The notes: a model not told the origin generated them from the letters alone. A stretch of DNA of 64,000 bases from Euborellia annulipes (GCA_023213315.1 JAKCPI010005498.1:1-64000); one strand, 5' to 3'; positions 23,823-35,227 are shown, counted from the stretch's first letter. A program made the numbers and translations.

Positions 23823-25291
23823 AGAGGAGTATTTTTTTGCCGACCCAAAGTAAAGTAATAATACTTTTGGAGTTTTTTTTTTTTTTTAAGTTAAAAAAAT
23901 GGAATGCTATAAAATTGTGTTTTAAATAGGCTAGTTTTGAGGATAATGTTTGTCACCGGTGAATATATTATTTTTTCGGGAGGGGGGACATAATTTAAGA
24001 TCCCACCCCAGCAGAAAATTATTCAAATAATTATTTATTGTATGATTATTTTCAGGACGGGGGAATATTTGAGATTTTCTTTTATTAAACGAAAATTTAC
24101 ATTCACATATTTAAAAATATAAAATTTATTTTCAAAATAAATAAAATTGGGGGTCCAAGCCATTTGCCTCCCTTTTTCCCTCTCTTATATGCGCCCATAA
24201 TATGTGTATGTCTTGCCTTTCGTCATTGATAACTCAAAAATAATTATTAAATAGTGACGTGAAATTTCGTTTATATAAGGTAGACCTAAATAAAGTATGA
24301 AATTTTTAGCAAACATCCTGGAGTGCAGCGAGTTAAAAAAATAGCGTCGTTTTTCGGTTTTATAAAAGAAAAAAAAAAAAAGAATAAATGAAATCATCAT
24401 TCATATAGGTATTTTATTTATTTAATTCGCCATTTAATAGAGAGAGATACTATCTCACTTTTTATTTAATTATTTCTACTTAATTTTAATGCAAAATAAT
24501 TACTCCCCTCTCCCTCTTTTCTCTTCCCTCTGCATGTAATTATATCACATCGACTTTAGATATAAATTGAAACGCTATAACATCATTCAATATCCCCGCA
24601 AAAAAAAAGAATTTCATTAATGATAATGATCATTTCATCAAATGACGATGATTTTCCAATCAAGTGTCAATTAAACATCATTATTTCCAAAATGATGATT
24701 TGTAATATCATATATACTATATATATTTATATAATATTCTCTCTGGTTTTTTTTTTTTTACGACCCCTAATGAATATATTTTACATTTCGTTTGATAAAA
24801 AAATACTTTATTGATGTCAAAGGGATGGATGGAATTATTATTATGATTTTTTTTTTAATGAGAAATAATATATAAACATGGATGAAAAAATACATAGATA
24901 AAAGTAATAGGCGTAGAGGGAGGGGGAGGGAGGAGAATGCAAAAAAATTTAAATGTATAGGGTGTCTCAAAATATGTAAGTAGATTTTTTTGAGATAAAT
25001 TTATTTCAGAAATAAATTCAATTACGGCCGATTGTCTTAATCAAAACGTCAATGTTGTGATTATTAATGAATTACTCGTCTCTGTATGGCCTTAAGGGGT
25101 AGGCAAATATTAATTTTGAATTGAGAGAGAAAGAAAAGGAACAACCAGTTCATGTTAGTTATTGTTACAATCCCTTCAAGTTCTGGGGAGAGAAAAAATA
25201 GTACCATGATATTTCATGTGTTAGTACAAGTAAATTACTAATTTATTACTGGAAGATAGGCAACCGAATAATCACCTCACTAATTTTAATT
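23823..25291. other. AT-rich DNA, no gene recognised
   Basis: G-run MITE-like fragments near 23970-24190 (GGGAGGGGGGACATAA; GGGGGTCCAAGCC). ATAGGGTGTCTCAAAATATG at 24958 resembles a DNA-transposon end without a partner. Confidence 0.45.
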
Positions 25292-25545
25292 TCTCTTACT
25301 TATATATGAAATATATAGAGAGATAGTATTAGCCTATGATTATATCAAAATTCGAAAAATGACGAGATTTTGATGAATATACACGTTTTGAGGTCCCCTG
25401 AATCCAAAAAGTGGGTCCCGCGAATTGGTCTGTGGCCCTCGGGCTTGGGAGTCAAAATTTCGACATCGAATTTTTGACATGAATCCAATACTTTATAGCC
25501 TATATGTATATTAACATATACATATAGGTAAGAAAAAGGAAAAGG
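25292..25545 (-). mobile_element. Family A end pieces, inverted
   Basis: A minus-strand 3' hairpin part (25292-25430), a short S1-like CCCTCGGGCTTGG remnant, then a plus-strand 3' part ending GGTAAGAAAAAGG. Same opposed-end arrangement as 20216-20586. Confidence 0.65.
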
Positions 25546-26360
25546 TGGGACCGTGAGATATTGACTTGGGTTTCAAGGGGATTCAAAAAGTTTAAGAAGC
25601 ATTGTTTTAGAGCATTTACAGTAGGACCGCCGTGGTGGGGTCGGCGAATGGGGGGGGGGGCATTAGAAAAAAAATTCTATGGAAATAAAATTATTTTTTA
25701 TTTAAACTTGCAAATCCTGCATCTATGTTCAAAAAGGAAAAATTAACTAATAATAAAATAATTAACTATATTTGAATAAATTCTCTTACTGTTCTAATTA
25801 ATGAATCCTATTTTAATAATAAAATAAATCCTTTCTAAATAATAAGATGTGACAGATGACTTTTTGCAGGTCCGAATTAAGAACGAAATTAGGTCTCTAT
25901 TCAAAAGAAGTTCAGAGATCTATTTCGTTAGAGGCTACTCATCTTTTCATACAATTCAAATTTTAATTAATATTGAATGTTATTTTTTTTCTTTTTTTTT
26001 AAGGTACAAAATAAAAAGTTTAAGCTACAAAGTTGGCAACCCTGGACCGGTTTGTAAGCTATTAGGTCTCGAATCGATCAGGAGAGGTGAGCAATTTGAT
26101 TCCCTCGATTTGTGTGTGTGTGTGTGTGTATGTGTAGAGAGAGAGGGGGTTGGGGGGGGTGCATGGTAGAAGGCGCCATCAGCCGAGGGCTCTGATCTCA
26201 CCCCGGGGATCTCCTCACCAGCCTAGACTGCATATAAACTACAACTTTGGTACTTTATGATAAAGTCCGGGTGAAGAAACAAACAAACCATGTAGAAAGC
26301 GATTACAACTACATTTTCAGAATTTATTTCTATATTTAACTTATAATAATAATAATAAAA
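25546..26360. other. Unassigned DNA
   Basis: A G-run near 25645 and a (TG)n tract at 26107-26130 followed by a modest GC patch (26150-26225). No gene. Confidence 0.45.
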
Positions 26361-26622
26361 AAATCTGGTGTCACTGGTCGCACAGCACACAACTTTCTCT
26401 TATCTTCGAAATCATCGTAATCGAAAGTTGTGTTCTGTGCTTGTCACACCAGATTTTTTTTGTGACGAGATATATTTAGTTTCCACCGATATATTAAAAT
26501 CTATAAACATGGGAAAATATTTATATTTTCTTAACATGGCAACCATTTCTCCTATCTTTCCTATTAAGTTCTAGAGTAAAGTGGTCTTCAGAAGATTTCA
26601 ATGGCAAAATGAGAATATACCC
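26361..26622 (+). mobile_element. Family A, 5' half
   Basis: 5' hairpin CTGGTGTCACTGGTCGCACA...GTGTTCTGTGCTTGTCACAC (in parts), then the X-box region degraded to CTTAACATGGCAACC. Confidence 0.8.
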
Positions 26623-27690
26623 CAGCTAGCAGAACCTCGTCAAAATGACGTCCGAAATTGGTCACACTGTAAAAAAAATTTTGATGATTTTACAATTTTT
26701 TTGTTGTAAGCAAATTTCCAAGACCAATAGATACTAAATTTACTATACAGTTGAATTATATTTTTACAAAACTCTTTGCAAAAATCGTTTACAAATGTGT
26801 GGTAATTTTACAAATATTTAGCAATTTTACAATCCAAATGTTTGTAATTTTACTAATATTTAGAAAAAAGAAAAAAAAATTTACGACTGGACCCATAGGT
26901 TATTGACCTTTAGGGGACGTCTCTACCTGGATGGAGTGAAGTAAATATTTTTATTTAATGAAAAATTCCTCCAGGATTTGAACACTGACCTTTTTGGTAG
27001 AAGCCTTGCTGCCTAGTCCATTTGACCATCGAATCACCTGTTAACTAATGATCTATCTCTGCTATTTAGCATTCAAGTATGACCTCATTGTAAACTATTT
27101 TTACTAAATAATAAAATAAAAAATAAACTTAAAGTTATCTTAATATTATTATTTTTTGTATTATTATAACTTAAATAAATCCTTATAGTGCCAAAAATGT
27201 CTTTATTAAGAAAGCTAAAAAGCAGTCGAAACAAAGTCGGCCATGTTGGCAGCCTTAAAAGGAAAATTACTATACCCTTGTATTGTAAAATTAGAAACCT
27301 TTTTGTAAAATTACAAACCCTTTTCTAAAATTACAAACCGTGTTCTAAAATTACAATGCCGTTGTATTCTAAAATTAGAAATCGAATGGTAAAATTACAA
27401 TATTTACTCTAATTTTCCAAGAGAATTGTAATTTTAAAATGTTTTTTGGTTGTAAAAATTTTTTGAATGCATAGATTTGTAAATTTAGTATACAAATGTA
27501 TGGTAGTTATCATTTACAAGGAAAATTTGTAAATTTACTATACTAAAACATTCTAAAATTAAAATTCATAACTGGTCAAAAGACGTCAAATGACTAATTA
27601 AAACCTTAAATAAAACGTCTTTTTTGTAACGTCTTTAAAACGTGCAAAATATCACATTATAAAGACGTACCGATCACGACACTTATTATT
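26623..27690. repeat. Element with 20-bp-spaced TAAAATTAC motifs in opposed halves
   Basis: 27286-27420 holds six TAAAATTA(C/G) units at spacings near 20 bp. 26690-26870 holds the complement (TAATTTTAC) at similar spacing, so the halves face each other. Between them, 26968-27043 has a tRNA-like segment on the minus strand. The left edge CCCAGCTAGCA is recognisable; the right edge is uncertain. Confidence 0.5.
26968..27043 (-). repeat. tRNA-like sequence, likely SINE head or pseudo-tRNA
   Basis: The minus strand reads CGATGGTCAAATGGACTAGG (box A-like) and CAGTGTTCAAATCCTGGAGG (box B-like) about 35 bp apart. The acceptor stem is poor, so it is not called a functional tRNA. Confidence 0.4.
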
Positions 27691-27831
27691 ACTTTCTCTT
27701 ACTGTACTGTCGGAAACGAAATATATGACGACACAAAAAATCTGGCTTGACAAGCACAGAACACAACTTTCTCTTACCTTTAGTACACAACTAGGTAAGT
27801 GACTGCTGTGTGACTGGTCACAGATTTTTTT
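27691..27831 (-). mobile_element. Family A, short 5' end copy
   Basis: ACTTTCTCTTACTGTACTGTC joins the 3' terminus to the 5' end region, then CTTGACAAGCACAGAACAC and a degraded hairpin. An internally deleted copy. Confidence 0.65.
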
Positions 27832-28491
27832 TACAAAATAAAGCCTTAATCATGAGAGGGTTTAAAGATACATTTTTTAATCTATAGTTTTTTTTAATTA
27901 AGGTTCTCCTCCAAGGCTATCTTTTAAAATAATTTAATTTCCGAAGTTTGATTAATTAAACAGCCATTAAGGGCTCAAAGAGAGAGAGAGAGAGAGAGAG
28001 AGACAGAATGAGACCACCCCTTGAGGCGATGTTACTTTTCAGTATATGTGCTATGTGTATGTATATATTAATACATACGTACATAGTATGTCTGTCCGTC
28101 TATTAGCATCGGGTGTGGGGGTTTTATTCAATTAAGCTCCAGTTGCAGTAATGCGACAGAGGTTTTTACTCGCTGGCCATTAGCCTATGCGGAGACAGGC
28201 GGACGGACGGACGGACGGACGGACAGACCGATGGACGGACAAGGTGCAGCAGCTCACCTTTTATCTTTCACGGCTTGCTTTTATTTTATTTTAGCATTCT
28301 ATTATTATTATTATTATTATTATTATTATCACGTTATTCACACTTACTAACGTATTTATCATGTTGTTATATTTTGTTTTAATTTTTATAGTTTAATAAA
28401 TGGATCAATTAAAATATATGCTATTTATATTACGCTCTTCTCCATAGTTTATACGCAAATTTTAATTATTTTTTTTAGTCATGATCTTAGC
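27832..28491. other. Unassigned DNA with (GA)n and (GGAC)n
   Basis: (GA)n at 27980-28004, (GGAC)n at 28198-28240 and (ATT)n at 28300-28330. 28130-28260 is less AT-rich and could be a regulatory segment. No exon recognised. Confidence 0.45.
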
Positions 28492-28620
28492 ACAGAGGGT
28501 TTTTGCAATGTTGGGTAGCGAGGATGCAGCCAAAGAGGTTTTTCTTTGGTCCAAAACCTCTTTGGCTGCACCCAACATTGCAATATCTACAGCCACTAAC
28601 TCAACCACAGAGGGTTTTTT
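28492..28620. repeat. Foldback element with flanking direct repeats
   Basis: Arms 28505-28542 and 28552-28582 pair (GCAATGTTGGGT...GCAGCCAAAGAGGTTTT against its complement), and CACAGAGGGTTTTT occurs at both outer edges. A compact foldback MITE is the simplest reading. Confidence 0.6.
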
Positions 28621-28829
28621 TTCTAATGGTCATTAATTCGCTTCCCATTCAAATCGACAATCATTTATTTAAATTAAGCAGAGAGTGAATATAAGGTTTT
28701 CAGAAAATTTGTAATTTTAATAAAAATTCTAAACCCGGCCAATAGATCAATTTAAACGATTTGCCTTAAAAAATCCGAGATCAAAAAAGGTTTTTGAATT
28801 TACGATTTCTTTTATTGAAGGCTACATCT
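28621..28829. other. Unassigned DNA
   Basis: AT-rich, no recognisable feature. Confidence 0.4.
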
Positions 28830-29011
28830 AAGATTATTTTTCGCCCTCGAGTCTTGGTGTAGTGGTTGGCATGCTGGCCATTTGTATCCGGGTCTAGGAG
28901 AATTCAATTGAATTAGATACCAATCAATTGAAATAAATAGGGATGAGGTTTAAATGGCTTCAGATGTCAAAAAAGACCTTGAATTCAATTTAAAAAAAAA
29001 GATTATTTTTC
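28830..29011 (+). mobile_element. SINE F with 13-bp target duplication
   Basis: The element (28843-28998) has GCCCTCGAGTCTTGGTGTAG, GTGGTTGGCATGCTGG, the CAATTGAATTAGATACCAAT mirrored core and tail AAATGGCTTCAGATGTCAAA. Flanks are AAGATTATTTTTC (28830-28842, 28999-29011). Box B is eroded. Confidence 0.85.
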
Positions 29012-29077
29012 AGTTTCTATTGTTAGGTCAGAAGTTTGTAAAGTGACGTGCATCTGTTTAGCTTATCAGTGAGTGTA

Positions 29078-29344
29078 TTTTCACTGAGATGATCGGATTA
29101 TCTTCGCCTGCAGCGGGTTCTTGAATCCCTTAGATGATCATGATGGAGTTGCACTTGAACATTTGCTCGAGTTGGTCAATTCTTTTGAAGTTTTCTCTTT
29201 TTAGGTCCTCCCTACCCTTTTTGAGGTCCTCAACGATTTTAGTCAGCGCAGTTTCGAGTGTCCTGACCAGCTTGTCCAAGAAATCCTCGTTCTTGAGAAG
29301 GTCTTAATTGTCTTAGTCGCTTCAGTGTTGATTCTCGCGGCCAT
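29078..29344 (-). pseudogene. LINE ORF1-type coiled-coil remnant
   Basis: On the minus strand the translation after a start at 29344 (MAARINTEATKTIKTF) shifts frame and continues DFLDKLVRTLETALTKIVED, then LKKGREDLKRENFKRIDQLE, a heptad-like coiled coil. A degraded stretch follows, with GIQE and GEDN in the place of the G(I/V)PE..GED motif found after the coiled coil in many non-LTR ORF1 proteins. A frameshift and a stop show it is dead. Confidence 0.55.
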
Positions 29345-30002
29345 AATGGCACTATTTAGATATTTTCGAATGAAAAGACACTAACAAAGTTATATCAAAG
29401 GTGACCGAGAAGGATGCCCCAAGAGCGAGATCTGCCTCAGACGCACCCAGTGAGCATGACAGTTTTTTTTTTTTTTTTTTTTGGGAGATGTTACATGATC
29501 TGGTCTCTCTTTCTGTGAGTGTGGCTGTATTCAATTTTAAGCATGAAGGAATTGAGCTGAAATTTTATATTTACGACAAAAAATCTGGTGTGGCAGAACA
29601 CAACTTTCGATTACCGAAGTAGGGTTGGTAGATTCGGAGGCTGAATCGATTTTCGATTTTGATTTTTAAAATCGAAACCAAATAATCGATTTTTAAAAAA
29701 ATCGATTTTTGCCTTTAAAAAATCGATTTTAATCGATTTTCGATTTTTTACAAAAAATCTTTCACTATGCCCATAAGTTGATTTTAAGGTTCTGCTTACG
29801 ATTTCCAAGCGGTTTGTGGAGCAAGAAAAATAGAACGTTGCATTACTGATGCCCAAATCAATTTATTCCGTCTTTATAACTTCTTTAAAAACCAACACAT
29901 TGTATATGGTATAACATATTTAGTGTTTATAACTTAAGTTTTAACGTTATAACGTAAATTTTAACAAACAAAGAGAACTAAACATCAGCTTCTATATTTC
30001 TC

Positions 30003-30752
30003 AAAAAATATGGTGAGACTCGTCGCACAGCACAACTTTCTCTTATCTTCAATAAGCGAAAGTTGTGTTCTGTCCTTGTCACACCAGATTTTTGTGTGGA
30101 CATATATTTAGGGTCCGACAGTAAGCTTAAGGTACATTTGAATTCAAGATTTTTTTCTAAAACACCCTTTTTTCTCATTCACACACACATTCACACAGTC
30201 TTCTCGGCAACTTAGGCCATTTAAGACTTTTACGATATACGATATCCGTTATTGATAATACACACATATTAGGGGTCCAAATGGCTTAAATAAAATCATC
30301 GGACTGCCTGAGGTCCGAATCCGCGACTTTTGGTATACGAGGTTAGCATGCTAACCACTACACCAAGTCCCGAGGGCTGAATTCAAGATTAAAATTTATA
30401 ATCATGGGGAAATATTTATATTTTGTTACCATTGCAACAAATTCTCCTATCTTTCCTATGAAATACAAGAGTAAAGTGTACTTCAAAATGAAAATATACA
30501 TTTTAAAGAGCATCTAAAAAATAATTGATTTTTGAATTTAAATCAAAATCGTTGAGGCTATTTTTAAGAAAATCAAAAAAACTTGAAAAACTACCTCAGT
30601 AAAGTACTAGTACTTTTGGCCAATTTTAATTAACCGCTTATTTTCTCGCTCCAGGGGGTGCCTATCTTAAATTCCAACCTCATAGCTCAAATCCTTCAAG
30701 CTTAAAATTGAACACAGACGGACAGATCATGTCGCTAAAATCACTTTCTTGG
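30003..30752 (+). mobile_element. Family A copy inside the hAT element
   Basis: The 5' hairpin (TGGTGAGACTCGTCGCACAG...) is followed, after a nested SINE, by the body with the X-box GTTACCATTGCAAC (30425-30438), and ends at CAGATCATGTCGCTAAAATC without its 3' hairpin. Confidence 0.78.
30139..30390 (-). mobile_element. S1 SINE, innermost of the nest
   Basis: The SINE (30152-30377) is on the minus strand with box B complement GTCCGAATCCGCGAC and head CACCAAGTCCCGAGGGC. It is flanked by exact TGAATTCAAGATT (30139-30151, 30378-30390). Confidence 0.9.
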
Positions 30753-30906
30753 AAAATCGAAAATCGGCAGTCAAAAATCGATTTTTTCGATTTTTCAAAA
30801 CACTGAATCGATTTCGATTTTAATCGAAAATCGAAGCTCAAAATCGATTTTCGATTAAAATCGAAATCGATTCGAAACATACCGAAGGTATGCTGTGCGA
30901 CCAGTT

Positions 30907-31647
30907 TTTTGAAATTTATTTAGTTAGTGTTGATAGAGAAGAAAGGATTCAAATCTACCTTAGCCAAAATAATATATAAATGTAAAAATTTCCCTCACCA
31001 AATAATAAAGAAGAGATTGCATGCCCTTTCTCTTTCTCTCCTTTTCTTCTTGTCAGGTGTTGAGCCGTGAGACGAAATTGATCCCAGAGATCGGCGCATT
31101 TAGAAATAAAACGATATGACGTCACCTTAAAAAAGAAGAAGAAATTGAGAGGGAGGGAAGAGTGACAACATCAACATCATCATCATCAGGAGCAAACAGC
31201 AAGCAAGCATCCTTATCTATCTTCACTTTGATTAAAGTGAGAAGAAGATAGAGAGAGAGAGAGAGACGCCCATCCAGTTGATCAACAAACAACAAAACGC
31301 CTTCGTAATTAAAACAGAGAGATCTCGTTCTCTAAGTATGATTAAACCCCAAAAGTAATCTTGGAATTATAATAAATAAATAGAGAGGAGATGAATTGAG
31401 CAGCGAGCAAACAATTCCCATATGGAAAGAAAGAAAACACGGGGCCAGGCAGGTTCTTAGCTGTAATTAAAGAAACCCTTACGAGATTAAATTTTATAAA
31501 TGTACGAATTTATAATCAAATTTAAAACTGTCTATCGTATGCTCTAGTTCAGCCGTAGTCAACGTGTTCGCCAATAAATGAGCATTAATTGATTTTTTAA
31601 TAAAAAAACAAAGTAATTTTCAAAAAATTATTTACACACATTTTTTT
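30907..31647. other. Unassigned DNA with a palindromic CRE
   Basis: 31030-31330 is comparatively complex, with TGACGTCA (31117-31124), (CATCAT)n and (GA)n. It may be non-coding regulatory sequence. No exon recognised. Confidence 0.4.
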
Positions 31648-31785
31648 AAAAAATCTGGTGTGATGGTCGCACAGAACACAACTTGATCTTAACTTCGGTA
31701 ATCGAAATTTGTGTTCTGTGCTTGTTACACCAGATTTTTTGTGTCGACATATATTTAGTTTCCGTCGATATATTAGAATCATTGT
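31648..31785 (+). mobile_element. Family A, 5' end only
   Basis: Hairpin with CACAGAACACAACTTGATC and GTGTTCTGTGCTTGTTACAC, then GTCGACATATATTTAGTTTC, truncated at ATATTAGAAT. Confidence 0.75.
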
Positions 31786-32174
31786 GAGTTTGTGAAACAA
31801 ATGAATTTATTTAAATTTTATGTTTTTTAATGACAACAGTATGATTTTGTTTTGATTTTTTATCAAAATTAACGAAAAATGTCCTTTTTCTTCGTTGATT
31901 ATTTCAAAAACTATTCAGTTTTCAAAAAAAAAATGTCAAAGATTAAAAACTTTTTAAAATAGAGTAATTTATCATAATATGACAAAAAAATTGAAAATTT
32001 CAAAATTTTTGAAAAAACTTATTACAGTAAAGTACTACTTCTAAGTGAAGTATTTTCTCCAAAAGTTGATAGAAATCTACAATTTTAGTGTAAAGGGTAT
32101 ATACCGAATTTCGTCGATCTGACTGCTTTGGTTTTTAAGCAATCGTGTTCCCACACACACACCCAGACGTAATT
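31786..32174. other. Unassigned AT-rich DNA
   Basis: No repeat or gene recognised. Confidence 0.4.
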
Positions 32175-32301
32175 CCAAAAGAATATACACATTTGGTATA
32201 TCCAAATGGCTTAAATAAAATCATCGGGCAGCGTGGGGTCCGAACCCGCGACCCTTGGTATACAAGGCTGGAACGCTACCAACTGCACCAAGCCGGAGGG
32301 C
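32175..32301 (-). mobile_element. S1 SINE, 3'-truncated
   Basis: AAATGGCTTAAATAAAATCA, box B complement GGTCCGAACCCGCGACC and head TGCACCAAGCCGGAGGGC. The tail half is missing. Confidence 0.75.
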
Positions 32302-33297
32302 AAAAAAAATATAATTTTTATTTAATTTCAATTTTCAAAATTTGTTTGCAGTAGTTTACATAAATTAAAGCAAATAACAGAGAAAAAAATTAATTTCTCC
32401 TATTTTTAATTTTTAACTTTCATTAGACCATGATTTATTGAAATAACATTGAAATAACATTTGACATAAAAATTTTATATTTTTTTTAAACAAAGATTGT
32501 TTTTTTTTTTTTTTTTTTTATTTATTGTTAAAGAAAAAAGTTCAAATGTCAAATGGTTTGCGTTGCCAGGTTAGAAGCGTTGATCCTCTACTCTCAATGA
32601 TTCTTCAAGCTAACTGTTTGTTAATCAGAATTGATTCTCAAAGCATGGAAAGGATGGGAGGAGTTTTTTTTTTTTTTTAATCATTGCTTATCGAGAAGAA
32701 AGGAGAAGAAAGGTGGCATGGATGAATGGAAAGCTGTAGCTGCTGTTGAAGCACTTTTCACGCCCAGGAGGGCAGGGGATCAACGTCAAAGGGAGTCAAA
32801 GGGACGACGAATGAGAAAATGAACAATAGACACACTATATACCACCCAAATATAACTGACTGCCTGACTCAATCCTCCCACTCTTCCTTTTTTCTATATT
32901 AATTGATTCCCTAAAATACATATTAGAGATTAAAGGATATACTTTTGGTTATGCGATCTTTTCATGTTTTTTTTTTTTTTTAATTATTCAAATGTATAAT
33001 TATAAATACTAGAGAGAGCTATTAACTTGTATATTTCTTTATCGGTCATATCAACAAATATAATGAATGAACGAGTTCAGTAATGTATTTGCAATCAGCT
33101 TTAGGTTCATAAAAATGAATTACCAATTTATAAGAATCCATTAGTACCAAAGTTAAAAAAAATTGCAAACCTAAATCCCGGTTAAATCGGATAGCACAGT
33201 TTGTTAGATGCTTCCTTGCCTCTCGCAGTCTTTATTTTTTATTTTTTTTTAATATTATTAATAAATTAAATATAAAAGTGTAAAATGGCTGTTGAAT
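32302..33297. other. AT-rich DNA, no gene recognised
   Basis: T tracts and a small complex patch (32620-32820). The open frame there (32631-32822) is purine-biased and unsupported. Confidence 0.45.
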
Positions 33298-33553
33298 TTT
33301 AATCTTAAGGAAAGTAGATGCGCAGTCAAGAGAATAAAAAATATTTTTTGGTCGACATTTTGGAAGTCAATCGTGTCCTTCTTCGGGACCAAAGGTTGTT
33401 ATAAAACACACATATTTATACAATATTGAAATGAAAGAGGCATCTTTTTTTTGGAATTGGAAAAAACAACGCATTTCCATACACAAAAAGATGCCTCTTT
33501 CAATATTGTATAAGCGTGTATGGACTTAGTAGCTGGTGCGCCTTATTGCAAAC

Positions 33554-33585
<32 letters not shown>

Positions 33586-33712
33586 TATTGTATAAATATT
33601 CTACTGTAACATCTTTGGTTCCGAAGAAGGACGCGATTGACGTCGAATAAAATAATTTAAAAAAAAAAAAAATTGTTCCCTACGAATCTACTTTCCTTAA
33701 GATTAAATTAAA
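33298..33712. repeat. Inverted-repeat module
   Basis: The arms are about 33298-33425 and 33585-33712 (AATCTTAAGGAAAGTAGAT / ATCTACTTTCCTTAAGATT). Each carries a CGAAGAAGGAC...GATTGAC motif related to the CTGANGA...GAAA sites elsewhere. An (AAT)n tract lies in the loop. Confidence 0.75.
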
Positions 33713-33720
33713 TGTAGCCT

Positions 33721-33829
33721 ATGTCGACACAAAAAAATCTGGTGGGTGAAAAGCTCAGAACAGAACTTTCACCAAAGTTAAAAAAGAAAGTTTTGTGTTG
33801 TGCTGTCAGTCACACCAAATTTTTTTTAA
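33721..33829 (-). mobile_element. Family A, solo 5' end
   Basis: GTCGACACAAAAAAATCTGG followed by a degraded hairpin and AGTCACACCAAATTT. Confidence 0.65.
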
Positions 33830-33904
33830 TGAGAAAGTAAATCCTTATGGACCCTTGACGAAAAATTTTGTCCAGTGCCCGACTCTAAAAATTTTCTGTG
33901 GTTA

Positions 33905-34258
33905 ATTTTTCGGCAACTTAGGCCTTATAAGACTTTTTACAATAACCGTTATTATGAATATATCGACGTTCTAGTTAGCAAAGTGCATAAATCCATTTTT
34001 GTTTATTTTTCAGGAGAGGCAAAAAACATTTCATTGTCATTGTTAAAGCCACTAATAAGTACTTTACTAAGTGCGGCAACTTTTCGAACTGAAAAATTTG
34101 AATTCCGCTCTTACCCAGTTCAGGGCATAAGGAGAATGATATTTTTCAACAGAAAATACAAAAAAATGATTTTCGAAAAAAGTGGAGTTAGACTCTTTTC
34201 TACTGAGAGCCTCGATACATATATTGGGGTCCAGGCATTCTTTTTTAAGCCATTTGGC
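33905..34258 (-). mobile_element. S1 SINE fragments flanking an unknown 250-bp insert
   Basis: The minus-strand S1 tail (33905-33960) and S1 body (34218-34258) surround 33967-34215. The insert belongs to no other family here. A 137-codon open frame (33875-34288) crosses all three pieces and so is not a gene. Confidence 0.5.
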
Positions 34259-34522
34259 AGAATTCAAGATGTAAAATTTATCCTATGAAGACCAAGAGTA
34301 AAGTGGGCTTAAGAAGATTTCAATGGCGAAATGAGAATATACATTTGAAAGAGCATCTAAAAAATAATTGATTTTTGAAATTTAATCAAAATCGTTGGAG
34401 CGAATTTTGAGAAAATCGAAAAACGTGTATATCCATCAAAATCTTGACATCGAATTTTTTACATGAATCAAATACTTTCTCTTTATATATATTAACATAT
34501 ATAGAGGTAAGAGAAAGTAAAA
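34259..34522 (+). mobile_element. Family A, internally deleted
   Basis: AAGTGGGCTTAAGAAGATTT, ATCGTTGGAGCGAATTTTGA, then directly ACGTGTATATCCATCAAAAT and the 3' hairpin GGTAAGAGAAAGTA. Confidence 0.78.
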
Positions 34523-35227
34523 AGGCCACGTCAGAATAGAAAGTAAAAACTTATTTTTTTAAAGCCTTCCCCCTCTCCTAAATATCTCACTGTTATCTGA
34601 TTGAATTTAGGAAAAAGCCGATCGTTTGTCATTTTGTTTGAAGGGCATAGTTATTCTTTCCATTTATGAGAATTCTATTAGTTAGAAAAGAGTGAAATTG
34701 TAATGTTGCTCTCTTCCCGTATAAAATACCCATTTAAATAATTTTTTTATGTAGTTACTCAAACAAATATTTAGAATTTTTTTTTTTTTTTTTGTAATTT
34801 AATTTTATTTTTCATCTGGGAGGTGTATTATTCATTCAGCGAGTCATTCATTTGATTCATTGATCCAGCAACAAGGTATTAGAGTGAGAGAGGATTACGT
34901 ATTATTCTATCTAATCAAATGTGTCGATCGCTAAAAGCCACCCCTTGGCTTTGCTGAAAGGTCCGAACCGGGGTGTCATTGGCGCTAAGTGATGCATCGT
35001 CCATTACCCACCCACCCCTCATCATCATCATCATTATCATCATCATCATCATCATCAGTAGCCTGTGGCATCATCATAGGGTCAATTACGGCCAATCAAA
35101 GCCTCCGTAGCTCCCTCAAATCAAACAATGCTGGCTTTTTGCGATAATCTCCTTTCCGGTGGGATCCAAAATCACATCACTTTTATCTATTTTTATTTAT
35201 TTGATGTATAATATTTAATTTAAAAAA
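34523..35227. other. Unassigned DNA with a complex patch
   Basis: 34900-35170 is comparatively GC-rich and unique, with (CAT)n at 35021-35056 and a CCAAT box (35093-35097). A regulatory segment is possible. Confidence 0.4.

Larger units (their letters stand above)
29612..30887. mobile_element. hAT-like element built of TCGATTTT motifs, nested
   Basis: The element spans 29620-30879 with exact TACCGAAG flanks (29612-29619, 30880-30887). Both ends (29640-29740, 30750-30879) are dense in ATCGATTTT/AAAATCGAT on both strands. The centre has been invaded by a family A copy. Confidence 0.78.
29495..30906 (-). mobile_element. Outer family A copy hosting a nested hAT element
   Basis: The minus-strand pieces AATTTTAAGCATGAAGGAAT and CTGGTGTGGCAGAACACAAC lie left of 29620. 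The hairpin then resumes at 30880 as GGTATGCTGTGCGACCAG. It is the outermost of four layers. Confidence 0.7.

Noticed and set aside
24956..24990. ATAGGGTGTCTCAAAATATG as a transposon
   Set aside because: Looks like a terminal motif of DNA elements, but no matching opposite end was found nearby.
28198..28240. Tandem GGAC as a CRISPR-like or satellite array
   Set aside because: A plain tetranucleotide microsatellite with no spacers.
29401..29480. Coding segment continuing the LINE ORF1 remnant
   Set aside because: The frame is interrupted and the composition changes. Not enough to extend the call.
33875..34288. 137-codon plus-strand open frame
   Set aside because: It runs across two S1 SINE fragments, an unknown insert and family A sequence. 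The translation has no motif.
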